Of a DNA stretch of 28,178 nucleotides, positions 1 through 7,401 are shown in pieces; the stretch's first letter is position 1; every line of letters starts with the position of its first letter. Below the pieces are notes generated by a model. That model had not been told where the DNA came from. It worked only from the letters and a program-made list of their open reading frames with translations, and searched no databases. The DNA comes from Thiomargarita sp. (GTDB taxonomy: Bacteria > Pseudomonadota > Gammaproteobacteria > Beggiatoales > Beggiatoaceae). The stretch lies in assembly GCA_020721025.1 (NCBI GenBank), contig DYNO01000017.1, forward strand, positions 1 to 28,178, read 5' to 3'. Made by a program: the position numbers and the translations under genes.

Positions 1-1592
1 ACCTTCGTTTCCATATTCAAATTTTCTTTTAATAAACAATAACATAAATAACTAGAACGTCCTAATTGTTCATACGGATCGAAAAAATTTCCAGAATCAG
101 TAAATTGTTGTGACCAATGCTTTACTTCCACCACAAAAACGCCCGTAGGTGCGACGATCAAATGGTCAACTTGTGCCGATTGCACAGCCTTATGATTAAA
201 TTTTATATAACGTCGGGCATTAAGCCGTACATCATTTAACGCATAGTAAACAGGCGGTAACCTATCAAACCCAGATATCAGCGATAATTCGGCTTTTGCA
301 CCAATAAATTCATGCGATTTCAACACATTTTCCAACGCTGAAATTGTGTTATCCAATGTCCAACACCGCTCATGAACCACAGTAGATTGATTACACAACA
401 AGTAATTTAATTGAACACGTTTACCATGACAATTATCTTGAAGTCGCTGAATTTCTTCAATTTCTTTCAGTCGCAAATCTTGTTGTTGTTTCTTAAATTT
501 TGCAATTTCGCTTTCATTTTCTACCAGTAAACGGGCACGGCGTTGGCGGAGTTGTTCAATTTTATTTTGCTGCGTTGTTAATAAATTTTGTTTAGCCCGA
601 TCCAGCTTGTCAGATTTTTCTCGATTAATTTCAATGTGTTGCTTTTCAGAATTTACAATTGCAGCGCGTTTGGATGCCAGTAAATCGCTTTTACGGTAAG
701 TAATCTCTTCCAGTTGTTCATGATAATGGGCAATTATTTTTTGCCGTTGTTGCATCACATCCGTAATTTTACGACTTCTAGTAGATACAATCGCATTTTC
801 AGCCGTTTTCAACTGTCGCAACGGAGCTAAGACAACTCGCTGTTGTCGATACAAAAACAATATTTTGAACCAGTTGACGATACGCTTAAATATACCAACT
901 TTTTCTTGTTTAACAATTTGAGTCCGTTCATTAATCTGTAAAATTTGCGGATCAAGCATTGCCCGTAATGACTCCATTTCTTTCGCAATTTGAGCCAAAT
1001 CCGTTTGACATTCTGTTTCAATGGCAGCCATTGTTTCATCTAATTGCAGCAAGTCATTTGGATGGGCTTGATGTAAATCGCAAAGTTGTTGTTCTAACGC
1101 TGCTAAATCTGAAACAAACCGAGTTGCCACCTCAGCAGATTGCTTTTCCAAAAAAATCAACTTCGCTTCACATTCTTTGATAATTTGAGAGACTTCCCGC
1201 TCAATTTTTGCTGGCACTTGTTCACGAGAAATCAACGTCAATTCTTGAATTTGCTCATCAATTTCTTTCTGCACCACAGCAATTTTTTTGTCAACTATCT
1301 TCCTAGATTGCAGAATACCATCATCCAATCGTTCAATTGTCGTTACGACATCTCTTTGATATGACTGAATATCTTTCTGTAACTGAAGTTCGCATTGTTC
1401 AATCGTTTTTTTCAGCGTTTGGATTTCCTCCGCCAAAGTTTGCTTAATGACCTCAATATATGCTGAACGATTTTGTTTAAGTTCCTGCAATTTATTCTGA
1501 ATTTCATCCGGATGAGAAACAGCGATATCGACCATCTTTAACCGCGATTGGACATCTTTCCATGCGCCACTTATGCCTATCACGGTTGCCAT
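1..1592 (-). CDS. Coiled-coil protein with C-terminal NERD domain (partial, runs off left edge)
   Basis: I translated this frame codon by codon from the ATG at 1592 down to position 3 and found no stop, so at least 530 residues are present and the C-terminus lies outside the window. Residues about 15-425 are rich in Glu, Gln, Lys and Leu with heptad-like spacing, as expected for long coiled coils. They are broken near residues 230-255 by a short basic/hydrophobic stretch (KVGIFKRIVNWFKILFLY). From about residue 427 a NERD (nuclease-related) domain begins, with the hallmark VDHLIVAPTGVFVVEVKHW; D476, E489 and K491 fit the PD-(D/E)xK-like core of this family. NERD domains are predicted nucleases or nucleic-acid-binding modules; the substrate here is unknown. 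It starts 16 bp after the nuoL stop on the same strand, so it is probably co-transcribed with nuo. Function in respiration is not implied. Confidence 0.85.
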   Translation of the reverse strand, partial: MATVIGISGAWKDVQSRLKMVDIAVSHPDEIQNKLQELKQNRSAYIEVIKQTLAEEIQTLKKTIEQCELQLQKDIQSYQRDVVTTIERLDDGILQSRKIVDKKIAVVQKEIDEQIQELTLISREQVPAKIEREVSQIIKECEAKLIFLEKQSAEVATRFVSDLAALEQQLCDLHQAHPNDLLQLDETMAAIETECQTDLAQIAKEMESLRAMLDPQILQINERTQIVKQEKVGIFKRIVNWFKILFLYRQQRVVLAPLRQLKTAENAIVSTRSRKITDVMQQRQKIIAHYHEQLEEITYRKSDLLASKRAAIVNSEKQHIEINREKSDKLDRAKQNLLTTQQNKIEQLRQRRARLLVENESEIAKFKKQQQDLRLKEIEEIQRLQDNCHGKRVQLNYLLCNQSTVVHERCWTLDNTISALENVLKSHEFIGAKAELSLISGFDRLPPVYYALNDVRLNARRYIKFNHKAVQSAQVDHLIVAPTGVFVVEVKHWSQQFTDSGNFFDPYEQLGRSSYLCYCLLKENLNMETK

Positions 1593-1608
1593 TTCTCATT
1601 CTTTCCAA

Positions 1609-3594
1609 TTAGATCAGTTTCGAGCCATACAGTACAAACGTGCCGAGGAAGAATGCTAGACCTAAAATCATTGCAAAAGCATAATGATACAGCAGCCCGG
1701 TTTGAACATGGCGCACCGTTCCAGCAAACCATGCGACTAACTTGGCGGAACCGTTGACAAATACACCATCAATCAAGGTTGCATCGCCAGCACTGCTCAA
1801 GAAACTGCCCACATTGCGAGAACCGCCGGCAAAAAACCAGTCATTGAAGCGGTCAAAGCCGTATTTATTCAACATAATCTGATGGATAATACTTAACTTT
1901 TTCGCCAATATCGCAGGAATTTGACGGAAAAACGGCGGAATAAATGACAGTTCCCAATACAACAAAATTGCCGTGATCAAGCCCGCCATCGCAAGGAAAA
2001 ATGGAAGTTGCTTAACACCATGCCACATAAACTCGAATAAACTCACGAAATGTTTATGGGCAAACGGACTGTGTTCAAACGAAATTGCGTGACCGAAATA
2101 ATCTTTATAAATCATCGGCTCAATGGCGATCATGCCTGCAAAAATCGAAGGAATCGCCAACATAATTAATGGCACTGTCACCACTGCGGGCGTTTCGTGC
2201 AAATGATGTTGCGTGTGATGATCCATGCGTTCCTTGCCGTGAAATACTAAGAAAAACATACGGAAAGAATACAGTGCAGTGATAAACACACCTGACAATA
2301 CCGCATAATACGCAAATGTTCCTGCATTGCCCAAATGTCCCGCTTCATGTGCATGATGGGCGGCTTCGATGATTAAATCTTTGGAGAAGAATCCAGCAAA
2401 TCCAGGAAATCCAATCAATGCCAGCGAGCCAATCAATGAAGTCCAATAGGTGATCGGCATGTACTTACTCAATCCGCCCATTTTGCGAATATCTTGTTCA
2501 TGGTGCATGGCAATAATCACTGAACCGGCGGCGAGAAATAACAGAGCTTTGAAGAATGCGTGCGTCATCAAGTGGAAAATTGCCACACCATACGCAGATG
2601 CACCCAGTGCCACGACCATATAGCCCAATTGCGACAGGGTAGAATATGCCACGACCCGCTTGATGTCATTTTGCACCAAGCCCAGCAAGCCCATGAATAA
2701 CGCAGTGATCGCGCCGATAGTGATCACAAAAGCCAACGCAGTCGGACTCAATTCAAACAGTGGGGACATCCGAGCCACCATAAAAATACCCGCAGTCACC
2801 ATCGTCGCCGCGTGAATCAAGGCTGAAATCGGCGTGGGACCTTCCATCGAATCGGGTAGCCAGACATGCAGCGGAAATTGTGCGGATTTACCCATGGCAC
2901 CAATAAACAACAAGATACAGATCACTGTCATCAACGACCAATCTTGACCGGGGATAATTTGAATGAGCGTGTTTTTATGCTGTTCTGCTTGAGCAAACAC
3001 TTCCGCATAGTTTAAGCTATTGAAATACATCAAGACGGCTGCAATTCCCAACAAAAAGCCAAAGTCGCCAACTCGATTCACCAAAAAGGCTTTTAAATTC
3101 GCATAGATAGCCGTTGGACGGGTGAACCAAAAACCGATCAGCAAATATGACACTAAACCTACTGCTTCCCAGCCGAAGAACAGTTGCATGTAGTTATTGG
3201 ACATGACCAACATCAACATTGAGAAGGTAAACAAAGAGATGTAGCTGAAAAAGCGTTGATAGCCCTTGTCATCGTGCATGTAGCCAATGGTGTAAAAATG
3301 TACCATCCACGACACGAAAGTCACAACTAACAACATGGTTGCAGTCAGTTGATCGACTAGGAAACCGACTTCAAAACGGATATTACCCGCCACTAGCCAT
3401 GTGTACAAGGTTTCATTAAAAATTGCGCCGCCATCAATCACAATGTATTTAAACACGTAAAGCGACAGAAAAAATGAAATTCCGACTCCAGCAATGGTGA
3501 CCGTGTGAGCGACACGACGGCTGACATCAAATAAACCCGCAATGATTGCTCCAATGAGCGGGGCTAAAACGATTGTTAAATAAATTGTTTTCAT
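1609..3594 (-). CDS. nuoL: NADH-quinone oxidoreductase subunit L
   Basis: Large antiporter-like membrane subunit of respiratory complex I; it forms the distal proton channel and carries the long lateral helix. The 661-residue length is normal for NuoL. The protein is hydrophobic throughout, with about 15 membrane segments. It contains the conserved core EGPTPISALIHAATMV and the following transmembrane lysine and histidine positions (FKALLFLAAGS, about residue 350) typical of the proton-antiporter (MrpA-like) fold. It lies 19 bp downstream of nuoK in the usual J-K-L order. The Shine-Dalgarno sequence is weak, suggesting translation coupled to nuoK. The expected next gene, nuoM, is absent; a NERD-domain gene follows instead. 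Confidence 0.97.
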   Translation of the reverse strand: MKTIYLTIVLAPLIGAIIAGLFDVSRRVAHTVTIAGVGISFFLSLYVFKYIVIDGGAIFNETLYTWLVAGNIRFEVGFLVDQLTATMLLVVTFVSWMVHFYTIGYMHDDKGYQRFFSYISLFTFSMLMLVMSNNYMQLFFGWEAVGLVSYLLIGFWFTRPTAIYANLKAFLVNRVGDFGFLLGIAAVLMYFNSLNYAEVFAQAEQHKNTLIQIIPGQDWSLMTVICILLFIGAMGKSAQFPLHVWLPDSMEGPTPISALIHAATMVTAGIFMVARMSPLFELSPTALAFVITIGAITALFMGLLGLVQNDIKRVVAYSTLSQLGYMVVALGASAYGVAIFHLMTHAFFKALLFLAAGSVIIAMHHEQDIRKMGGLSKYMPITYWTSLIGSLALIGFPGFAGFFSKDLIIEAAHHAHEAGHLGNAGTFAYYAVLSGVFITALYSFRMFFLVFHGKERMDHHTQHHLHETPAVVTVPLIMLAIPSIFAGMIAIEPMIYKDYFGHAISFEHSPFAHKHFVSLFEFMWHGVKQLPFFLAMAGLITAILLYWELSFIPPFFRQIPAILAKKLSIIHQIMLNKYGFDRFNDWFFAGGSRNVGSFLSSAGDATLIDGVFVNGSAKLVAWFAGTVRHVQTGLLYHYAFAMILGLAFFLGTFVLYGSKLI

Positions 3595-3613
3595 CGAATA
3601 TCCATAAAATTAA

Positions 3614-3919
3614 TTAGCCCTTCATGCTGTCCAAGTCTGCGACATTAATCGTTGCCCGGTTACGGAATAACACCACTAAAATCGCTAAACCGATGGCAGA
3701 TTCTGCCGCGGCAACGGTGAGAATAAAAAAGACGAAAATTTGTCCGGTGATATCATTGTTAAAGTGCGAGAATGCCACGAAGTTCATGTTGACCGCCAAC
3801 AGCATCAATTCGATACACATCAATAGCACAATCAAGTTCTTACGATTGATGAAAATTCCCGCCATGCTGATGCAAAATAACACCGCGCTTAAAATCAAAT
3901 AGTCCGATAGCACAATCAT
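3614..3919 (-). CDS. nuoK: NADH-quinone oxidoreductase subunit K
   Basis: Small membrane subunit of complex I (MrpC-like), 101 residues with three membrane helices, exactly the usual size. Conserved acidic residues are visible in helix 2 (CIELMLLAVNMNFVAF) and helix 3 (AAAESAIGLAILVVLF); such glutamates belong to the central hydrophilic axis that links quinone chemistry to proton pumping. The start codon lies 2 bp after the nuoJ stop, and a ribosome site (AAGGA) sits inside the last nuoJ codons, so the pair is translationally coupled. Confidence 0.97.
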   Translation of the reverse strand: MIVLSDYLILSAVLFCISMAGIFINRKNLIVLLMCIELMLLAVNMNFVAFSHFNNDITGQIFVFFILTVAAAESAIGLAILVVLFRNRATINVADLDSMKG

Positions 3920-3921
3920 AA

Positions 3922-4515
3922 TTAGTCCTTAGGTTCTGCGGGCAAGTTGACCAAACGAATCCGATCCGCACGACGCACATTCACTTGTAACGAAGGGTTG
4001 ATATACTTGTGTTGACGTGGGGAACGCATGGTTAAAGCTATTGCCGCCACCATCGCCACCAATAAAATAACGGCTGCTAATTCAAATGGATAAATATAAA
4101 TTGAATACAATACTTGTCCAATCGCTTCAATATTAGGCACAGCAGATACGGGGGCAGCAGTCAACACCGGGGCAGTCATGGTGCGTACCACCAAAACCAT
4201 TTCTACCAAGATGAGCAAGCCAACCAAGATACCCACAGACAGATAGCGAATAAAACCTTCTCGCAGTTTGGCAATATTGATGTCGAGCATCATCACCACG
4301 AATAGGAATAACACCATCACCGCGCCAACATAGACTAAAACCAATACGATAGCTAAAAATTCCGCTTGCAGCAAGAGCCATGTCGCTGCGGCTGAGAAAA
4401 ACGCCAATACTAGGAATAATGCTGCGTGCACCGGATTTCGTGCTGTAATGACACGCACCGCCGCAAATACCAACACCGTTGCAAAAAAGTAAAAAATCAA
4501 TTTTTCAATAGTCAT
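3922..4515 (-). CDS. nuoJ: NADH-quinone oxidoreductase subunit J
   Basis: Complex I membrane subunit of 197 residues with five predicted membrane helices, within the range for NuoJ. The helix-2/3 region contains the conserved LVLVYVGAVMVLFLFVVMML stretch that includes the pi-bulge area near the quinone channel. The C-terminus is charged and cytoplasmic (ends AEPKD). It overlaps neither neighbour: about 98 bp of non-coding sequence separates it from the upstream MORN-repeat gene, whereas nuoJ, nuoK and nuoL are tightly packed. The larger upstream gap is where the usual nuoI-nuoJ junction has been opened by an extra gene. Confidence 0.96.
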   Translation of the reverse strand: MTIEKLIFYFFATVLVFAAVRVITARNPVHAALFLVLAFFSAAATWLLLQAEFLAIVLVLVYVGAVMVLFLFVVMMLDINIAKLREGFIRYLSVGILVGLLILVEMVLVVRTMTAPVLTAAPVSAVPNIEAIGQVLYSIYIYPFELAAVILLVAMVAAIALTMRSPRQHKYINPSLQVNVRRADRIRLVNLPAEPKD

Positions 4516-4613
4516 CGTGCAAATCCACCCGTCCTTTCAAATTGTTGCTATGCCGCAAACCCTTAAGGTTCAACTGTCCAATCCATCCTTTGGAATGTCA
4601 AACCTCATGTCTA

Positions 4614-5336
4614 TTAATACAGTATCCAGCCAAATAACCAATCAAACAACCCTGTCACCCGATCCCGTTTCACCATCCGGTCATCTTCATAAAGACGATG
4701 TGCGATCAAATTTCCTTTTTTATCATACTCTTTGCTGACTCCATTCAAACGACCGTCTAGAAAATGTGAGTGTTCTAACCATTTTTCACCCGACCGATAA
4801 AAAATTACTGCTTTCACAGGCAAGCCTTCTCCAAAATCCCAGTCACCCTGTAAGTTACCATTGCTGTGAAACCCTTTTGCTTTCCCTTGTTTTTTACCAT
4901 CCGCATAGTTACGTTCAGCTTTCAAGGTTTTACCATCTTGATAATATTCCTGTTCCAAACCATGAAGTTTACCGTCCACTAAATGGCGTTCTCGGAATAA
5001 TACATCTGTCCCGGAATAATATGCCAACTGAGTTTCAAAGCGTTTTCCATCAGCGATGCGTAACTCATTGGATAATTTACCGTTACGCAAATACTCCTTC
5101 TTTGCTTCTAACTTACCATCCCGATAAGTCAATTCAGCCCGCAATTCACCTTTAATCTTGGCATCTCCAGAGTCATAATATTCCCGACTGACTCCATTGA
5201 GCTTGCTATTCAAATAGTTATATTCAAATTGCGTCGCGCCACTTTCATAATAAGTGATGTTTTTATCGCCATCCGCGGCGAGTACAGATAAACTAAACAT
5301 CCATAAAACCAGTGCGAAAAACTGAAGATAGCGCAT
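4614..5336 (-). CDS. Secreted MORN-repeat protein, YwqK-like, inserted between nuoI and nuoJ
   Basis: A 240-residue protein with a clear signal peptide (hydrophobic residues 5-20, cleavage likely after SVLA-A), followed by about eight degenerate MORN_2-type repeats of the form YY-x-G-x-L-x-x-E-x-x-Y-x-x-G-x-x-x-G. Examples are YYESG, EYYDSG, EYYQDGK and HSNGNLQG. The family is often labelled 'YwqK antitoxin'; that name comes from a Bacillus toxin locus and does not prove such a role here. A periplasmic repeat or adaptor protein is the safer reading. The Shine-Dalgarno sequence is near perfect (AAAGGAGG, 5 nt before ATG). It starts 21 bp after the nuoI stop and interrupts the nuo gene order, so it is probably expressed with complex I. 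The C-terminal end is aromatic and hydrophobic (FDWLFGWILY). Confidence 0.85.
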   Translation of the reverse strand: MRYLQFFALVLWMFSLSVLAADGDKNITYYESGATQFEYNYLNSKLNGVSREYYDSGDAKIKGELRAELTYRDGKLEAKKEYLRNGKLSNELRIADGKRFETQLAYYSGTDVLFRERHLVDGKLHGLEQEYYQDGKTLKAERNYADGKKQGKAKGFHSNGNLQGDWDFGEGLPVKAVIFYRSGEKWLEHSHFLDGRLNGVSKEYDKKGNLIAHRLYEDDRMVKRDRVTGLFDWLFGWILY

Positions 5337-5357
5337 AACAACCTCCTTTGGCAGGAA

Positions 5358-5846
5358 TTAACGATACGGCGCATCCTTGGCTCGATCCGCAGCGATTTGA
5401 GCTTCCATTTTATCGCCCATATTCAACAACTTAGCCTTGGTCATCAACAGGTCACCCCGTTGTTCACCATGATACTCAAAGAAACTGGTCTCTACAATAG
5501 AATCGACCGGACAAGATTCTTCACAGAAGCCACAGAAAATACATTTTGTAAAATCAATATCATAGCGAGTCGTCCGCCGCGTCCCATCTTCACGAGGCGC
5601 AGCTTCAATGGTAATTGCCATTGCGGGACAGGTGGCTTCACACAATTTGCAAGCAATACAACGCTCTTCACCATTGGCATAACGTCGTAACGCATGATGG
5701 GCGCGAAATCGAAATGACATCGGCGTTTTTTCATCGGGATATTGCACGGTGATTTTGCGGTCAAATAAATATCCCCCAGTCACCCGCAAACCTTTAATCA
5801 ATTCTAATAAAAACAAACTTTTAAGATAGCTTACAATCGCTTTCAT
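5358..5846 (-). CDS. nuoI: NADH-quinone oxidoreductase subunit I (2x[4Fe-4S] ferredoxin-like)
   Basis: Peripheral-arm subunit of complex I carrying clusters N6a and N6b, passing electrons from NuoG towards the quinone site. Two classic 4Fe-4S motifs are visible: C63-x2-C66-x2-C69-x3-C73-P and C102-x2-C105-x2-C108-x3-C112-P. The N-terminal amphipathic helix (SYLKSLFLLELIKGL) anchors it against NuoH. I chose the ATG at 5846 (162 residues, the normal size) over an upstream ATG at 5900: it begins the conserved N-terminus and is preceded by AGAGG, while the extra 18 residues would overlap the end of nuoH. It follows nuoH by 10 bp. Confidence 0.96.
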   Translation of the reverse strand: MKAIVSYLKSLFLLELIKGLRVTGGYLFDRKITVQYPDEKTPMSFRFRAHHALRRYANGEERCIACKLCEATCPAMAITIEAAPREDGTRRTTRYDIDFTKCIFCGFCEESCPVDSIVETSFFEYHGEQRGDLLMTKAKLLNMGDKMEAQIAADRAKDAPYR

Positions 5847-5856
5847 GAAGTAACCT

Positions 5857-6879
5857 CTATACAAACCAAGGGGGAAGTTTGAGTAACACTGCAACGCCAA
5901 TCAGTACAATCCAAACTAAGGTAATAGGAATAAAGACTTTCCAACCTAGGCGCATGATTTGGTCATAACGATAGCGAGGGAAGGTGGCACGAATCCACAA
6001 GTACCAGAATAAAAAGAAACTTGTTTTTGCCAAAAACCAGAAAATACCCGGTACAAAAGCGAAGGTGGCTTCTAATGGCGTACCTTGAAATGGGGATAAC
6101 CAACCGCCTAAGAACATGATGCTTGCCAATGCTGCGACTAAGATCATATTAGCATATTCAGCGAGGAAGAATACCGCGAATAACATGCCCGAATATTCTA
6201 CGTGAAAACCTGCGACAATTTCGGCTTCCCCTTCCGCCACGTCAAACGGTGCGCGGTTGGTTTCAGCCACAGCGGAGATCAGGTAAACTAAAAACAGCGG
6301 GAACAAGGGCAACCAATACCAGTGAATTAAACTGCCATTTTGAGCCTTGACGATTTCGCTTAAATTCAAACTGCCCGCCGCCATCAATACACCCACAAGG
6401 GCAAATCCCATCGCAATTTCATACGCCACGATTTGAGCCGCCGAGCGCATCGCCCCTAAAAACGCATACTTGGAGTTAGAAGCCCACCCTGCGATGATAA
6501 TCCCATACACACCCAAGGAAGTCATCGCGAGAATATAAAGTAAACCCGCGTTAATGTTGGATAATACCAAACCATCGGCAAAGGGAATCACTGCCCATGC
6601 TGCCAAAGCCGGCGCGATACACAACATCGGTGCAATGAAAAATAGAAAATAATCAGAGTTTTGCGGGATGACGATTTCTTTAAACATCAATTTAAACGCA
6701 TCCGCCAACGGTTGCCCCCAGCCATAAAAACCAACACGATTAGGTCCAATCCGAATTTGCATGTAACCGATGACCTTGCGTTCAGCCAACGTAAGATACG
6801 CCACTGCACCCATCAACGGCACCATGATAATCAGAATCTTAATAATAACAATCAGTAAATAAATTAACGTATCCACCAT
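5857..6879 (-). CDS. nuoH: NADH-quinone oxidoreductase subunit H
   Basis: Membrane subunit of complex I that forms much of the quinone-binding chamber; 340 residues with about eight membrane helices. Family hallmarks are visible: ERKVIGYMQIRIGPNRVG near residues 33-50, the acidic loop ETNRAPFDVAEGEAEIVAG near 207-225, and WIRATFPRYRYDQIMRLGWK in the C-terminal third. A ribosome site (AGGGA) lies about 9 nt before the ATG. It is separated from the upstream Uma2-like gene by only 12 bp, so that inserted gene is transcribed into nuoH. Confidence 0.97.
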   Translation of the reverse strand: MVDTLIYLLIVIIKILIIMVPLMGAVAYLTLAERKVIGYMQIRIGPNRVGFYGWGQPLADAFKLMFKEIVIPQNSDYFLFFIAPMLCIAPALAAWAVIPFADGLVLSNINAGLLYILAMTSLGVYGIIIAGWASNSKYAFLGAMRSAAQIVAYEIAMGFALVGVLMAAGSLNLSEIVKAQNGSLIHWYWLPLFPLFLVYLISAVAETNRAPFDVAEGEAEIVAGFHVEYSGMLFAVFFLAEYANMILVAALASIMFLGGWLSPFQGTPLEATFAFVPGIFWFLAKTSFFLFWYLWIRATFPRYRYDQIMRLGWKVFIPITLVWIVLIGVAVLLKLPPWFV

Positions 6880-6891
6880 ATTGAGTATTCC

Positions 6892-7377
6892 CTATAAAAT
6901 TTTAATCTGTTGCGGAAAGGCAGGTATCAATGCCGATTGTGCAATTTTACCGTTTGCATTGTAAAAACTCAGGTTGCCCGCTAAGTCGCTTATCCATACT
7001 TCTTCAGCATCATTCGCAAAATAAGCGTGACTTTTAAATATTAAGTAATCCGCATGAATGCCCGGCAACATTACTTCAACACAAATTTCTGGTGCAATTG
7101 AAAATGTGATATCTTCATGTTTATGTTGATTAAAACGTGCTTCAGACATCCACAATATATCGACTACATAAACGCTGCCGTTCGACATTTGAATTGGGCA
7201 AAGCAGTAACACCTGACCAATAGATTGCAATTGATTGAGTTTGACAGAGATTTCCGTCAGCAACAAAGAACGGTAGGTTGTCGTTGGAGACATCACAATC
7301 TGTCCCCATTGATTCAACTCAATCTTGAAAGGCAAATCTTGCAAACTCGGATGTTCACATACTTCTTGCCAATTCAT
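6892..7377 (-). CDS. Uma2-family (DUF820) restriction-endonuclease-fold protein inserted in nuo block
   Basis: A 161-residue protein resembling the Uma2/DUF820 family, widespread in cyanobacteria and other large genomes, with a predicted PD-(D/E)xK nuclease fold and no settled role. Visible family features are GQIVMSPTTTYRSLLLTEI near the N-terminus (a Tyr where His is usual), VVDILW with D73, the central PEICVEV with E101, D110 and K115 in ADYLIFKSHAYF, then EEVWISDLAGNLSFYNANG and the terminal FPQQIKIL. D73, E101 and K115 are candidate active-site residues. It sits 24 bp after nuoG and 12 bp before nuoH on the same strand, with its own ribosome site (AAGGGG). The context does not suggest a link to electron transport; a transferred passenger gene is the simplest reading. 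Confidence 0.82.
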   Translation of the reverse strand: MNWQEVCEHPSLQDLPFKIELNQWGQIVMSPTTTYRSLLLTEISVKLNQLQSIGQVLLLCPIQMSNGSVYVVDILWMSEARFNQHKHEDITFSIAPEICVEVMLPGIHADYLIFKSHAYFANDAEEVWISDLAGNLSFYNANGKIAQSALIPAFPQQIKIL

Positions 7378-7401
7378 CGTGCAACCCCTTGTAAAATTTA
7401 C

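Noticed and set aside
4766..5155. 129-codon plus-strand frame
   Set aside because: Antisense shadow of the MORN-repeat gene; repetitive composition explains the lack of stops.
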